Part shown: positions 44,682 through 56,485 of the stretch, piece by piece
Numbering within the stretch: the first letter of the stretch is position 1
How the letters are laid out: each line of letters opens with the position of its first letter
DNA from: Apoderus coryli
Lineage: Eukaryota > Arthropoda > Insecta > Coleoptera > Attelabidae
Length of the DNA: 64,000 nucleotides
Assembly (NCBI GenBank): GCA_911728435.2
Contig: OU452202.1
Location: forward strand, 3,513,135-3,577,134
Direction of reading: 5' to 3'
Notes under the pieces: generated by a model
Told to the model about the DNA's origin: nothing
What the model saw: only the letters and a program-made list of their open reading frames with translations
The model's database searches: none
Translations under genes and position numbers: made by a program

Positions 44682-46317
44682 CATAGAAATCTTATATTAT
44701 ATATGTACTCTAGAATGCTAATTAAATCCAGCCATAGAAATCTTATATTATATATGTACTCTAGAATGCTAATTAAATCCAGCCGAATACCAAAAAGTGT
44801 AACGGGTATGCAGAGTTTTCTCGAACTACGCATGCTCCTCAGTCACTTATTTTCAGTACAGAGCTGCCATATTTAAAACTATTTTGTCGTTCGCCTTACA
44901 GAATTTATGCGACATATCTGTTTTATAAATAAATCCATATGTTGCGTCATACGAAACTGCTTGACAAAATCAAATAATTCAATGTTATCGGTAAAATTGT
45001 AATACTGTTTAGTTTTCAGCAATATGAACGAAACATTTTTTTCCAAATCTTATTAAATTTAGGAGATTTCGCAACAGCGTCTATTTTCGCAAATGACATT
45101 TCTCGTAGTGGGAATATCTGTCAGAGTCGGCTTCACAACAATTCAGATAGGTTTTATAATTGAATTATGGGTTTATGCGTGGTATATTTTAATTGTTGAT
45201 AGATATACCTATTTGTGATTAAAATTGTTTTTAATATTTGTTATTTTGGTTTGGTAGTTTGTTTATTTAACAAACAATGAGGTGTATAGTGTTGTGGTGT
45301 AAAAATGAAAGTATCATTCCTGGTATTAAATATTTTCAGTAAGTTATTGTTTCGGGTTTCTAACAGTCTCAGTTTGAGTCAATATGATACCATTGACATT
45401 TAGCTTGACAAAAAAAAGACATGATGTTTGGATGCGGGCATTGGGATCCTAGTACAGAAAATGTATGTGATGGGAATGTCATATGCAGTAAGCATTTCGC
45501 TGCAGAAGATATCATTTGTAGAGAAGACGGCAAGAGGATCACCCTCGTACCCGATGCAGTTCCCAAACTTTTGTTGAAAAGAAGAGATTATGTAAATGAG
45601 AGTGGAAGTTAAATTCTTAATCGTTTGATATCAAGACACTGTTTACTTAAAAGCAGTCAGTCAAAAATGCATGATATGTATGTCAAGAATATATTTCCTA
45701 CGTTGTGTAGGTATACAAAGTTCGTTTGAATTCTGTTGTTAAACTGGAATATACTTAATTATAGAATCCTCCATGAAATTGCTGAGAATAAAAGTTCTAC
45801 CAACCATGTTTTGTCACAAAATACTATTGCGAGTAGTACGGATGATATGGAAGTGGTTTACATGGACACGGAAAATATTCGTGAAATCACTGTTTCTTGC
45901 ACCCCTTCTTTGAAGGCTGTAGAGAGGTAAGAGGCCTAAGGTGGTTGTATAAACAAACAAATATTATATAATAATAAAATAAATAATTAGAATGCTCAAG
46001 TCCTTACGATATTTTCCAATATTAGAATTTTTACTTATTTCTCGTTTCTGCTTAGATTTATTATTATTGGGTTGTACCTGTTAGACAATAAAGTATTTAT
46101 ATATTTAATGTAATTTTTTATTTCTTAAATTCCTTTATTCCATTTTTTTATTTGAATTACCAAATGGTAAAATTTAATTTTAAATATACCTATAACAGTA
46201 ATATTACATTTAATCAAAGCCGGTCCTGTTGAAAAATAAGTGACTGGTGATCATGCGCATTATGGACAGCTCTACACTTTTGGTTACATTTTTGTACTAC
46301 GGGATTATCATTCTAGA

Positions 46318-46357
<40 letters not shown>

Positions 46358-46368
46358 AGATTTCTGTG
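44682..46368 (+). mobile_element. P-like THAP element, copy 2, with 8-bp duplication ATTCTAAA
   Basis: Left end CATAGAAATCTTATATTATA and right end ATATAAGATTTCTGTG are inverted. ATTCTAAA flanks both directly (44674-44681 and 46369-46376), the 8-bp duplication of P-type elements. The left end is duplicated in tandem (44682-44732 and 44733-44783). The right end holds a long TA run (46320-46352). The rest is an inverted near-copy of 35360-36995. Confidence 0.87.
45277..45926 (+). pseudogene. THAP-domain reading frame in copy 2, one extra A
   Basis: Exon 1 (45277-45338) MRCIVLWCKNESIIPGIKYF, donor GTAAGT. Exon 2 follows acceptor TAG at 45403 and gives MMFGCGHWDPSTEN and ICSKHFAAEDI, then stops at 45612. 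The A run before it has eight As here against seven in copy 1, which puts exon 2 out of phase with exon 1. Exon 3 (45765-45926) ILHEIAENKSSTNHVLSQN ends AG/GTAAGA. Otherwise the two copies agree closely in protein, with Lys/Arg-rich tails intact. Confidence 0.7.
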
Positions 46369-46639
46369 ATTCTAAAGAATAAACCGTACTCTGTTTACCA
46401 CTACAAGTACTTCATGTTGTCTATTCTTGAAGGTATCCCTAGAGTTGGATACTATGAATAAATGTCAAATGATTAATAAGACACGTATTCTTATAGATTC
46501 GCCTAAACCGTTCATATTAAATTTTGATGGTGGCTCGCAAGTCTAATCCAAAATCAATTGGTGTGTCAAAACATTGCACCCTTTAAAACACAATCATATA
46601 ATTCGAAAAGAAAAATGTCATTCAAGCATTAATTGACTT

Positions 46640-47640
46640 TCCAATCCAATCACTACTTTAATTAAACACTATAATACGCGCTGTAGAATAGGTTTACACT
46701 CTACAAAATATTTGACATCAGTCAAATATTTTGATTAACACACGGATAAATAGAGCTGGTACTTGGCAACACTGTCCAAATCCAATTCAATCAATCAGGT
46801 AATGCTACAACTCACTCGGTTGGATAGTCCTACTAATAAAAATAGAAATTCACAGACATCTGACAACACTGTGCAAATTACAGTAAATCAGTCAGGCACT
46901 GGTTGGTTGAATAGTTGCACTAAATAAATATACAAATATACAGGTATTCGGTAACACTGTCCAAATCAAAATCAATCAGGCCATAGCACCACAGCTAAAT
47001 GGTCCTGCAAAATATCTGACAATAATCAAATCAAGGTAAATCAGGCACTACAATACACTTCGTTAAATAGTCCTGCAAATGTTTGGCAACACTGTCCAAA
47101 TCAAAATCAATCAGGTCAAAGCACCACAGCTAAATAGTCCTGCAAAATATCTGACAATAGTCAAATTAAGGTCAATCAGGCACTACAATACACCTCGTTA
47201 AATAGTCCTGCAAATGTTTGGCAACACTGTCTAAATCAAAATCACATACGCTTTATAACACACTCGGTTAAATCGTCCTACATATAAATATACAAATTTA
47301 CAGATATTTGGCAACACTGTGCAAATGGTAATCAATTAAGATTTATAACAAACTCGGTTAATTCGTTCCACGGATAAATATACAAATATACAGATATTTG
47401 GCACCACTGTCCAAATTATAATCAGCGCATCAGGCACTACAATCCATCTGATGAAATAGTCCTAGAAATATTTGGCAACACTGTCCAAATCAAAATCAAT
47501 ACATCCGGCACTACAATCCATCTGATTAAATAGTCCTGGAAATATTTGGCAACACTGTCCAAATCAAAATCGATCAGGCACCGCAGCACAAACAGCTGAA
47601 TTGTCCTGCAAATATTTGACAATAGTCAAATAATCTAAAT
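46640..47640. repeat. Degenerate tandem array with GGCAACACTGTCCAAAT units
   Basis: About nine copies of GGCAACACTGTCCAAATCAA or close variants occur at roughly 46766, 46862, 46949, 47088, 47219, 47308, 47399, 47474 and 47546. Spacing is 73-139 bases. Between them TCAGGCACTACAATACA and AAATAGTCCTGCAAAT recur. Units near 47460-47600 are the most regular (about 73 bases). No coding. Confidence 0.75.
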
Positions 47641-49694
47641 CAATAGCCTGATGCAGAAATTACATCGAGGCCGGAATGGCCTTAATAGTTTACTCAAAAC
47701 TATCAAGATTGTTGCAAGATGCAACAAGGGTCCATCAACTACAAATTCGTAGCCAACAAACAACAGCATAAAACAATAGCGGTAAAGAGGTGATAGAAAT
47801 ATATCGGAACACACCACTATTGAATACACCGAAAATACACGTTACATGTACAGGAAACTCGCCCAATTAATCCCAAAAGGGTACCGGTCATTAACTAGGA
47901 TATTACCGATAATGAAATACCTAACAAAATTTGTGGAAGCAGAGGGAAACGCACTAGTCACTTGGAAAAGCTGAATGTAATTACGCAACTAGAATATCAA
48001 AATATTTAAAAATATCAAAATTTCAAACAACATCAAATCAGTATCTGTTTACAACTCTTGGTGTAAGTATAACAATACTGTCATATTAGAGAAACAGATA
48101 ATCGAGAACATATCTAATCAAAGCAATCTAAATAAATCAGCTTAATGATTACCTAACTCAAATGCGAGTACATACTGCTCATTGTTAAGAAGAAACTAAC
48201 GTTAATTAGATGGTAAAGGTATAGAAAGCAGTTTAATATTAACAAAATATGTTCAACATTCACTTAAATCAATCAATGAACATGAATTACCAATAATTAT
48301 AACACAAAACCGTAACGTTTAATATCAAACCACTGATTAAAATATTTAAACCCAATCCTTAAATAAGAAATTTCAAATAAAAATTTTTGTGAATTACGAA
48401 TAGATGTTATTTTATTTAATCACCGTTGTCAAGTAAGAAATTCAAATCAACAAAAATCGTTAATTACGAATAGATATTAATTGTATCTAAAAATTCGCAA
48501 TTCAATGAGATATGTTCATGTTCACGAACCATTATATTGAAACTATTCCGAGTTATTAATTATTATAACCCTAAAATAAAGAATTTCATAAATATCAAAC
48601 AATGAGAAAATACGCAAATATTATTTTTCTACGACTGTCTTTAAATGCCTTTATTCTATGTTCAATCATGATTGAAAATGTAGTACATTGTAATGCTGTT
48701 TTTCATTTACCCGTGCACAATAAATATTTCCCACTAGCCCTTGCCTAGAAACTAGTGGGAAATATTATTGCACACGGATAAAATTTCCTGGTAATGACAA
48801 AAATAGCATCGGGCATGAAAAATCACCATAGCAACGCCGACAATACGAACACACCAAATTGACAGTTTAGGTATTTACAATTAACAATAATTATAATTAA
48901 GTATTTCGCTAATTTCAAAACACAACGAACAGTGATAGTGAATATAGTTTAACACCACCTAGTCAATTTAATACTTCTAGCTTATCGTTTTGAGGCTTAC
49001 GGCAACTGGGGTAAGTTTCGAAAATCAAATATTTTTCTAAAAATTATATTTAATTTATTCAAAAGCATTAAAACAGTCGTAGAAAAAGTATAGTGTGAAA
49101 CTCACATGAAATGACAATTTCCTACTCGTATGATTTGCAGCACTCGCCTGCGGCTCATGCTGCAAACGATCATACTCGTAGGAAATATATGTCATTTCAT
49201 GTTCGTTGCCCAATATACTATTGTTGAACTTTATATGACAATCTTGCAAGTTTAATCCGAACTACGTGAAGGACAAATGAAAGTCATCACTAAAAAAACT
49301 ACGAGATATTATGTATCCGTTATAATGTTTAAATTTGATTGAAAATCCTAAAACATTATTCAATCTGAATCTGAAAATATGCAATTGGGATATTGGTACC
49401 GTGAACAATTACAACAATTTCCAAGTTATTAGATTGTCTCCATGCTCCACAAATTCTCCACGCTTCCTTCTCCAAAGATCTTCACACGATCGTTGTCAGG
49501 CCAAGAAGAAGCTATTTTTAGCTTTTTTCCCCTATTATAATCTATTGCTATTTGCATAAATATGCAACCAAATATACATATTTGTAGCAAACTTTTGCCA
49601 CAAAATCATTAATATACGGGAGATATAAAATGAAGTTGATTGTTACCAAACAAGATGTAACGAAAAATTCAAATCGTTGTATTTTTCGTTACAA
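47641..49694. other. Non-coding stretch with two strong hairpins
   Basis: No gene found. A hairpin at 48712-48778 pairs CGTGCACAATAAATATTTCC with its inverse. A second at 49109-49202 pairs CATGAAATGACAATTTCC and following bases with GGAAATATATGTCATTTCATG across a TGCAGCAC...GCTGCA loop; both look like small MITEs. Confidence 0.5.
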
Positions 49695-49915
49695 GTTTAA
49701 ATAATTGCTAAAAATATTGAAAACTTGTTTAAACCATTACGTGTGATATACCACATATTTTTGAATTGAAAACGGATTTAAATTTAACAATAAAAAGTCC
49801 AGGGCCGTATTTAAAAAAACGAAGTTGATGGTGGTTTTTTCAAAACGAAACGTCGTGGTGAAAATTTGTAAACGCTATCTTATTCTCCTCAAAAAGTAAC
49901 AATGAGAAAGTGCTT
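49695..49915 (-). repeat. Right arm of the long inverted repeat pair (partner 40534-40750)
   Basis: Inverted counterpart of 40534-40750. Similarity ends at AATGAGAAAGTGCTT; the following bases differ from those outside the left arm. Confidence 0.7.
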
Positions 49916-50463
49916 TTAATTTTTTAATATCTCTAAATATAACGTCAGAAATAAATAAAAACGAAAATTGCAAAAAAATGTTTTTTCAAAAATTCTCGAA
50001 AACGGCTAAAGTTACTCAACTTTTAAAAACACAATTTAAAAAGGTGTTTAAATTGTACAATTTTTCTCTAATTTAACCGCCATTGTAACTCCTAGCGCTT
50101 CCAAGATTCGAATGCTATCCCATTCTTATCTTGGACACTCTGTATATTACAGTAAATAAATTGATATGGCAATTAAACTTATTAAAAAAAAATAAATTAA
50201 ATATATTAGAATTAATAAAAACAATATCACCATCCAGCAAGAACCACTAGGAGGTCCTGCCAAAGCTGTGGCGATAAGCAAGTTTAGGGAAATGCATAGT
50301 AAGGAATACATAAATAAGGGTAGTTTAATGATTAAAAGAAAAACATACTGTATAAGTAGGAAATAAAAAAAATAATTTTCTAAAAGCGTAGAGTTTATGT
50401 TTTCTGTACGTAGGCAATAAATGAGAAGTTAGTTTTTACTGGCATGCAAATTATAGCATCATC
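49916..50463. other. Unassigned sequence
   Basis: AT-rich, no gene or repeat recognised. Confidence 0.4.
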
Positions 50464-50768
50464 TCAACTTATATTTACAACATACGAAAGTCCCTGATGT
50501 CACTGCTGCATCACGAGCTTGTTATGGATTTTTTTTATCATCTTTCTGGTCCTCCACTCGCATACCCCGGTACGCACTTAAACCCCCGACGCGTACGAAT
50601 GGCATACTTCATTGAGGGCTTATTGTGCCTTTTCAAGACCATACTGCAGTCTTTTACTACAACGCAACATTACAACTTATTACTCGAGATGTTTGGCTTA
50701 TCTTTAGCAGCTAGTTTCTCCACCATAAGTGACAACCGATTAACAGTGTTTCGTAAGTCACCCACCTC

Positions 50769-51568
50769 TAGTGATGCAAAATTACCGGTAATTTATTTTT
50801 TGGTAAGAACATTGGAAATATTACGTAATATTACGTAATTTTAGGTAATATTGCTGAACAACTTAGAAAAAGCTGGTTTTACAATATGCAAAGAAGCTTT
50901 AACAAATTAAACAATAATTGCCTCAATTACCTATGTGGCTCTAAACGGTCAATAAAACATAAAGATTATATGAAAACAAAATTTATAAATAAATATTAAC
51001 TCTTGATTAATAATTAAAAAAGGTAACTTGTGTTTTTATCACAACATATCACAAACTGAAAAAAATCCTTAAAACTTTATCACACAATTCTTAGATAGGC
51101 CAAAGAATAGGTACATATGATAAAAATAGTTTTCAGTCGGTAAAAATAAATATTTAGTCATTATTTGCTAAACCCTCATCCGCAGACAAATCCTCGGATA
51201 AATCAGATTCAGTTTCATTAAAAGTATTTGTAACTGTTGATGGGGTCATTAATGCAACATTTTCCATTTCGGCACGGTTATTGTGTAAGAATTTCCGATT
51301 AGTTCGTATGTAAACGAGCTTCACATATTATAGCGATGGCGTAAGAACTAAGCAACAGCTATCACTAGACGTGTTGCAGCATGTTGAAACAAGCAGTAAG
51401 ACCGTTAGGTACCAACTTTAACGTAATATTGAAGCGAATATTACCGGAAATATTAACGAAATTTTTCGGAAATATTACAGTAACAATGTAACGTTACTGG
51501 ATGGTAGAGGTAATATTACGTAATATAACTGGAAATTCTGATGGTAATATTCGGACCGTGCATCACTA
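50769..51568. mobile_element. hAT MITE 1 in LINE ORF1, 8-bp duplication CCCACCTC
   Basis: Ends TAGTGATGCAAAATTACC and (reverse complement) TAGTGATGCACGGTCCG. CCCACCTC flanks both sides (50761-50768 and 51569-51576). The 800-base element is an inverted relative of the one at 51675-52338, with GTAATATTACGTAATATT words near one end and a shared GCGTAAGAACTAAGCAACAG stretch. It carries no transposase. Confidence 0.9.
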
Positions 51569-51674
51569 CCCACCTCCTTTATCAATTCATTCTTTGCCGT
51601 GTCATGTACCTGAATCTTAACAGAGTCATCCTCATTTTCCATGAATACCGATGTCAAATTAAAAATATCTTGCT

Positions 51675-52338
51675 TAGTGATGCACGGTCCGAATATTACC
51701 ATCAGAATTTCCAGTTATATTACGTAATATTACCTCTACCAACCGGTAACGTTACATTGTTACTGTAATATTTCCGAAAAATTTCGTTAATTTTCGGGGT
51801 AATATTCCCGGTAATATTCGCTTCAATATTACGTTAAAGTTGGTACCTAACGGTCTTACTGCTTGTTTCAACATGCTGCAACACGTCTAGTGATAGCTGT
51901 TGCTTAGTTCTTACGCCATCGCTATAATATGTGAAGCTCGTTTACATACGAACTAATTACACAATAACCGTGCCGAAATGAAAAATGTTGCATTAATGAC
52001 CCCATCAACAGTTACAAATACTTTTAATGAAACTGAATCTGATTTATCCGAGGATTTGTCTGCGGATGAGGGTTTAGCAAATAATGACTAAATATTTATT
52101 TTTACCGACTGAAAACTATTTTTATCATATGTACCTATTCTTTGGCCTATCTAAGAATTGTGTGAACTATATAGTTTCAGATTTCAGTTTATTTTGTGTT
52201 TTATTGACCTTTTAGAGCCATATAGGTAATTGAGGCAATTATTGTTTAATTTGTTAAAGCTTCTTTGCACATTGTAAAACCAGCTTTTTTTACGTTGTTC
52301 AGCAATATTACCTAAAATTACGTAATTTTGCATCACTA
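51675..52338. mobile_element. hAT MITE 2 in LINE ORF1, 8-bp duplication ATCTTGCT
   Basis: Ends TAGTGATGCACGGTCCG and (reverse complement) TAGTGATGCAAAATTACG. ATCTTGCT flanks both sides (51667-51674 and 52339-52346). At 664 bases it is shorter than its neighbour by internal deletion (the ATATAGTTTCAG region near 52168 replaces about 130 bases) and lies in the opposite orientation 106 bases away. Confidence 0.9.
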
Positions 52339-53178
52339 ATCTTGCTTAATTTCCCTAATAGATTGGTATAAAGATTCCTGGCCACTTTCAGAGATTTTGG
52401 TTTGGCGGCTGTGTATGTCATCTATTTTGTTATATAGCAGCTTCCACTTGGAGTCGTGGTTATTTAATATGTCGTAGATTTCATTAATCATAGGAAAAAT
52501 ATCATTGTTCTTTCTTAGACAGGCCCCAAGTCAATCAACATTCTCCACAGGTATCTGGGAGTTTTTGAGCTGTAATACTTTGTCATGTAGGTATTTTAAT
52601 GTTGGAGAGTCACAAATACTGCAGAAAAATCTAATCTTGTGGTACTTTTGTTGGTATAGGATTTTCGTAGTTGTTTTGTCCAGGCCAGCAGTATAGTTCA
52701 TGCAATACCGGCGACAGTCACCACTACACCGAACTTTATATTTGTCCTTTTCAAAAACAGATTTCTGACAGGAATCACACTTATCTGCCATTTTAATGCG
52801 TTTTAAGAATTTAATTTAAATACATATCAGTGTCAACGTAAATTAAGTCAAGTTTAGCGTAATAGAAATGCACACACAATAAAATTTAACCCGACGATGT
52901 ATGACTAAGTAAACAAAGCAAGTCAAATCACAACAAAGTAAAAATAAACAAAATAAATCAAAACCAAATTTCAAAACAAACTTGCAATACAAGCGAAGGT
53001 ACCGAACGGAAAACAAAACACAACCGTCCCGCACGACTACTACTGTACTGTACTGATTTTGCTACAGATTTATTTAAAATAAAATCAAATACTTATTTCG
53101 TTAATAAACCTAGAAAAAAAATAAGATTAGAACAAATTAATAATAAAACTTACTATAATACTGAAATAAAATTTGTTT

Positions 53179-54290
53179 TTATACCTGATATTGTTTTGCC
53201 AAGCACACTAACAACTGGGAAAATAGATTGGAGCTTTTGTACCTGTTCCTCCAAATAAATTCATGTAAGTATGTCGTAAATAATGCATCAGATGTACCAA
53301 ATTGTCCCCTTAATTTGCGTTTGACTCTTAACCACATATTTCCAACGTTCTGAGTGTGAACTTCCGCATCTTCAGGGTCGACAAAATTCTCATCGTGTAT
53401 TCTCACACGATGTTCGTATATACCTCCATGAATTTTATTGAGGTTAGTATACGCTCTCCCACCATCAGACATAATAATTGTGCCTGGCATAATATACCTA
53501 TAATATAATAAGTAACTGTTCAATAATAGCACAATAAAAACCCAAAATTCTAATATATGTATATTCTTTGCAACTTACTGTTCAATAATAGCATTTAGTG
53601 TTGCCTCATTTCGGTCCGGTACGTCTACAAGGAAACACTTGCCGGTACCTCTTTCTATACCACCAAAAACCCAGTGTCCCTCCCTCCAGTGACCTCTATG
53701 ATACTTCCTATGGAAAAACTTACTTTCATCAATTTCTACAATTTTTGCCGTCATATCGTCGTTCAGCCCGCCAATAACTGAAGGGTTATCGAACAAGTCC
53801 TGCTCACAAACATCACGACAAAAATTGCACCAATCGACAATAGTGTGTGTACCATCTACGCCTGCTTCATGGGCTATTGTAGTTTGAGGGTAATCCAATG
53901 ACCACCCATACAGAATAAGAATTATTTTCTGTAAGGGTAACTTACTCATCTCAAAAAATGAGTTTTTCCTCAGAGATACCCTCTTGCTACAATGTGGGCA
54001 ACCCCATGAAGCCCCATCTGATAGTTGTCTATTAGACCATAGTCTCATTGGAATCTAAAAGGTTATATTTGATAATAATATGATAATTGAATGTATAAAG
54101 GGTTACTTACAATACACAATTCACACATTAATGTGTTTCTTATCAATCTTCTTCGTGCTAGCCACTTTAATAGGTCCATATTATCAATAAAATGTAATGT
54201 AATATATTGATGTCTTTCTCTTCTAACATCTTCTTCGTTGAGGATTTCTTCTTCGCGAACGATTGCTTCAGGTTTTGCTCTAGCACTCAT
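53179..54290 (-). CDS. Merlin-type DDE transposase (IS1016/IS1595-like)
   Basis: Three exons, minus strand: 54290-54111 (MSARAKPEAIVREEE...), 54054-53579, 53497-53179; both introns have GT/AG ends and keep phase, giving 324 residues with no stop. Residues about 57-90 form a zinc ribbon (CELC, then CPHCSKRVSLRKNSFFEM). The ISXO2-like catalytic domain follows: EIDESKFFHRKYHRGH with the first Asp, EGHWVFGGIERGTGK, DRNEATL, IMSDGGRAY with the second Asp. The third catalytic position, normally Glu in an N-x-E-x-x-W setting, reads QNVGNMW, with Gly from a GGA codon. Merlin enzymes cut and paste elements with 8-9-bp duplications. The gene looks young but probably catalytically dead. I could not define its terminal repeats; the foldback copy B begins 100 bases upstream. 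Confidence 0.87.
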
Positions 54291-54393
54291 TTTAAATGAA
54301 ATTGCTAAATAACGAATTTTATACACACACACACAAGTTTTTTCACACAAATATAAATCACAATGGTAATCTTGTAATATACATGTACTAAAT

Positions 54394-55189
54394 TATGGTC
54401 TGACAGCGCCGCTGCGCAGTCAGACGAATTTTATATGACTGTCACTACTCTAGCGGTGTTGCCAGGTTGATATCTATTCACTATATTGCCGAATGAATAA
54501 TACAATTTTATGATATATTTATACAGTGGATGTAATTATTATATCATTGCAAAGGGGTTGGGGGTAAAATGCTGTAAGGGTGTAATAGTAATTATCAGGA
54601 AGAGTTAGTAAAGGAGGGTGGGGTATAAAGCTGGATTGAGATGAGATGTAGTAAGCAGATAGTTTTTATATTAGTTCGATAGCAGTCATTGTTAGGACAA
54701 CACATCCCTGCCTGCTACCTTACCTTCCATACTCCGCATTTTACCCCCAACCTCCTGCAATGATTACCTAACAAAGCCTGCTATCGAACTAATATAAAAC
54801 TATCTGCCTACTACACCTCATATCAATCCAGCTTTCTACCCCACCCTCCTTTACTAACTCTTCCTGATAATTACTTCTACTATTACACCCTTACAACACA
54901 TCCCTGCCCGTTACCTAACATTCCATACTCAGCATTTTACCCCCAACCTCCTGCAATGATTACCTAACGATGACTGCTATAGAACTAATTCACACAAATA
55001 TAAATCACATAAATATAACAAATAGGTGTATAACCTAGAGTAGCATTTAAATTTAACGGCTAAAATTAAGCGCCAAATATGTAACCGTTTCAACATAATA
55101 TGTGTGTTTTAAACCTGGCAAGACCACACTTCAATTACAATCTGAACTCCCAAAATTCGTTTGACTGCGCAGCGGCGCGGTCAGACCAT
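54394..55189. mobile_element. Foldback element, copy B
   Basis: Left end ATGGTCTGACAGCGCCGCTG and (reverse complement) right end ATGGTCTGACCGCGCCGCTG continue with GCGCAGTCA-ACGAATTTT, about 38 bases inverted. The interior holds inverted pairs around TGCTATCGAACTAATATAA and TCCTTTACTAACTCTTCCTG. It is the reverse complement of copy A (38921-39738). Bases outside the left end (TGTACTAAATT) are also shared with copy A, so the true boundary may lie a little farther out. Confidence 0.75.
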
Positions 55190-55199
55190 AGTATCATTG

Positions 55200-55734
55200 C
55201 TTTTGTTGAAAGCCGACGACGCACCACCATAGAATAATGTTTATAAAAAACCAGTGTTGACAAACGTTGTCATTGAAGGGTTATTCGTATATATTTTGAC
55301 ACAAATGATATTGAACAATCGGTCAGTTTTATACACTTGTGTAAAGTCTGCGCCACACTTCAGCTCCGGGCTTCCCCCACCATTCAATTACCCCTGCATG
55401 CGCGTAGGCGCATTTTACATGTTCTGCGCAATTATGCGCATAGCAACCCTGCACATTTATAGAAAATAATTTTTATACTATTGTGGACTCAAAAAAATGC
55501 AGTAATTTGACATTTACTCATATTAGAACCAATTGTAATACTTAATAATTTAATAAACAGGTGCATTCGCATATATCAGTAAACATAACCTTTAAATAAA
55601 TAATATTTAATTTCATTAGGTTAGAAAAATCCCTTGTGCTGCAAAACACAAAATTAGTTGCTGCTTGTGATTTTTTTTAGCCATTAAGATATTTTATTCA
55701 AATAATTTGAAAACTACCCCCACATGTATTGAAA
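55200..55734. other. Unassigned sequence
   Basis: A GC-richer patch near 55345-55420 (CCGGGCTTCCCCCACC) with no recognised gene; the open frame at 55254-55469 lacks family resemblance. Confidence 0.4.
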
Positions 55735-56155
55735 AGAAAATATATCATAGCTCCCAAACCCTTTCACGAAATACAATGGGGCCTACGAATTCTATTAGCT
55801 ACTAACATATGCCACAATATGTACTAGGGCTAAATAACGCACAAACTCTGTGTTGCTTAGCCCAGGTACATATTTAGAAACTAACCCCTTATGTTTACGG
55901 TCACACTAAAAAAATCATAGCACCCAAACCCTTCCACGAAATACAATGGGGCCTACGAATTCTATTAGCTACTAACATATGCCACAATAAATAACGCACA
56001 AACTCTGTCTTGCTTAGCCCAGGTACATATTTAGAAGCTAACCCCTTATGTCTACGACCAAACTGAAAAAATCATTCCTCCCAAACCCTTTCACGAAATA
56101 GAAGGGGCCTACGAAGTTTATTAGCTGCTAACATATGCCATAATATGTACTAGAG
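55735..56155. repeat. Tandem repeat, about 2.5 units of 155-170 bases
   Basis: Three units each begin near CTCCCAAACCC or CACCCAAACCC (about 55750, 55921, 56077) and contain ATGGGGCCTACGAATTC, TTAGCTACTAACATATGCCA and TAGCCCAGGTACATATTTAG. The last unit is cut after TGTACTAGAGCCCC. Unit 2 lacks about 16 bases relative to unit 1. Immediately after, 56163-56203 is a perfect hairpin of AATACGTGACTTTTGAT. Confidence 0.85.
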
Positions 56156-56485
56156 CCCCAAAAATACGTGACTTTTGATAGTCATATCAAAAGTCACGTA
56201 TTTACTGAACAATATGGCAACACTGCGGTGCAGGACCCGAGAATAGCCACTGCAAAGAAGCGACAAGCTGGGATGGATTTTCGTTGCGCATGTGCGAAGT
56301 AATTGTGGATAACTCTCAAGTAAGCGCCATGATAGAAGGCGTGTTCCCACACAGGATCCCTGACATTATTACTCTTAGCTATGTTTGTGAATATTTAATA
56401 AAAAAAAAGTCCTTGAAATCATAGTAACTGCCACAAATATACCAATTTTGGCTGCGATTGTCAAAAAGTAGAGGCTTTTTGTTTA

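Larger units (their letters stand above)
50464..53045 (-). pseudogene. LINE 5' region and ORF1, split by two hAT insertions
   Basis: On the minus strand a 5' untranslated leader from about 53045 (GTCGTGCGGGACGGTTGTG) precedes ORF1, which opens at 52791: MADKCDSCQKSVFEKDKYKV, RFFCSICD, a PHD-like zinc finger. A stop follows at 52531. The same kind of reading continues across 52530-52340, the 108 bases between the two insertions (51569-51676) and 50760-50650 (EVGDLRNTVNRLSLMVEKL), after which it is lost. The gene was therefore one ORF1 before two transposons entered it. It differs from the ORF1 at 8712-9794, so it is a second LINE family. Confidence 0.75.

Noticed and set aside
46640..47640. 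CRISPR-like array
   Set aside because: Units are degenerate with variable spacing in a eukaryotic context and no cas genes; it is a satellite-like array.
50497..50838. 113-residue plus-strand frame
   Set aside because: Runs across the boundary of LINE ORF1 and hAT MITE 1, so it cannot be an ancestral gene.
51475..51768. Two opposed 75-residue frames with the same start MVIFGPCIT
   Set aside because: They are the two inverted hAT MITE ends read on opposite strands, an effect of the inverted repeat.
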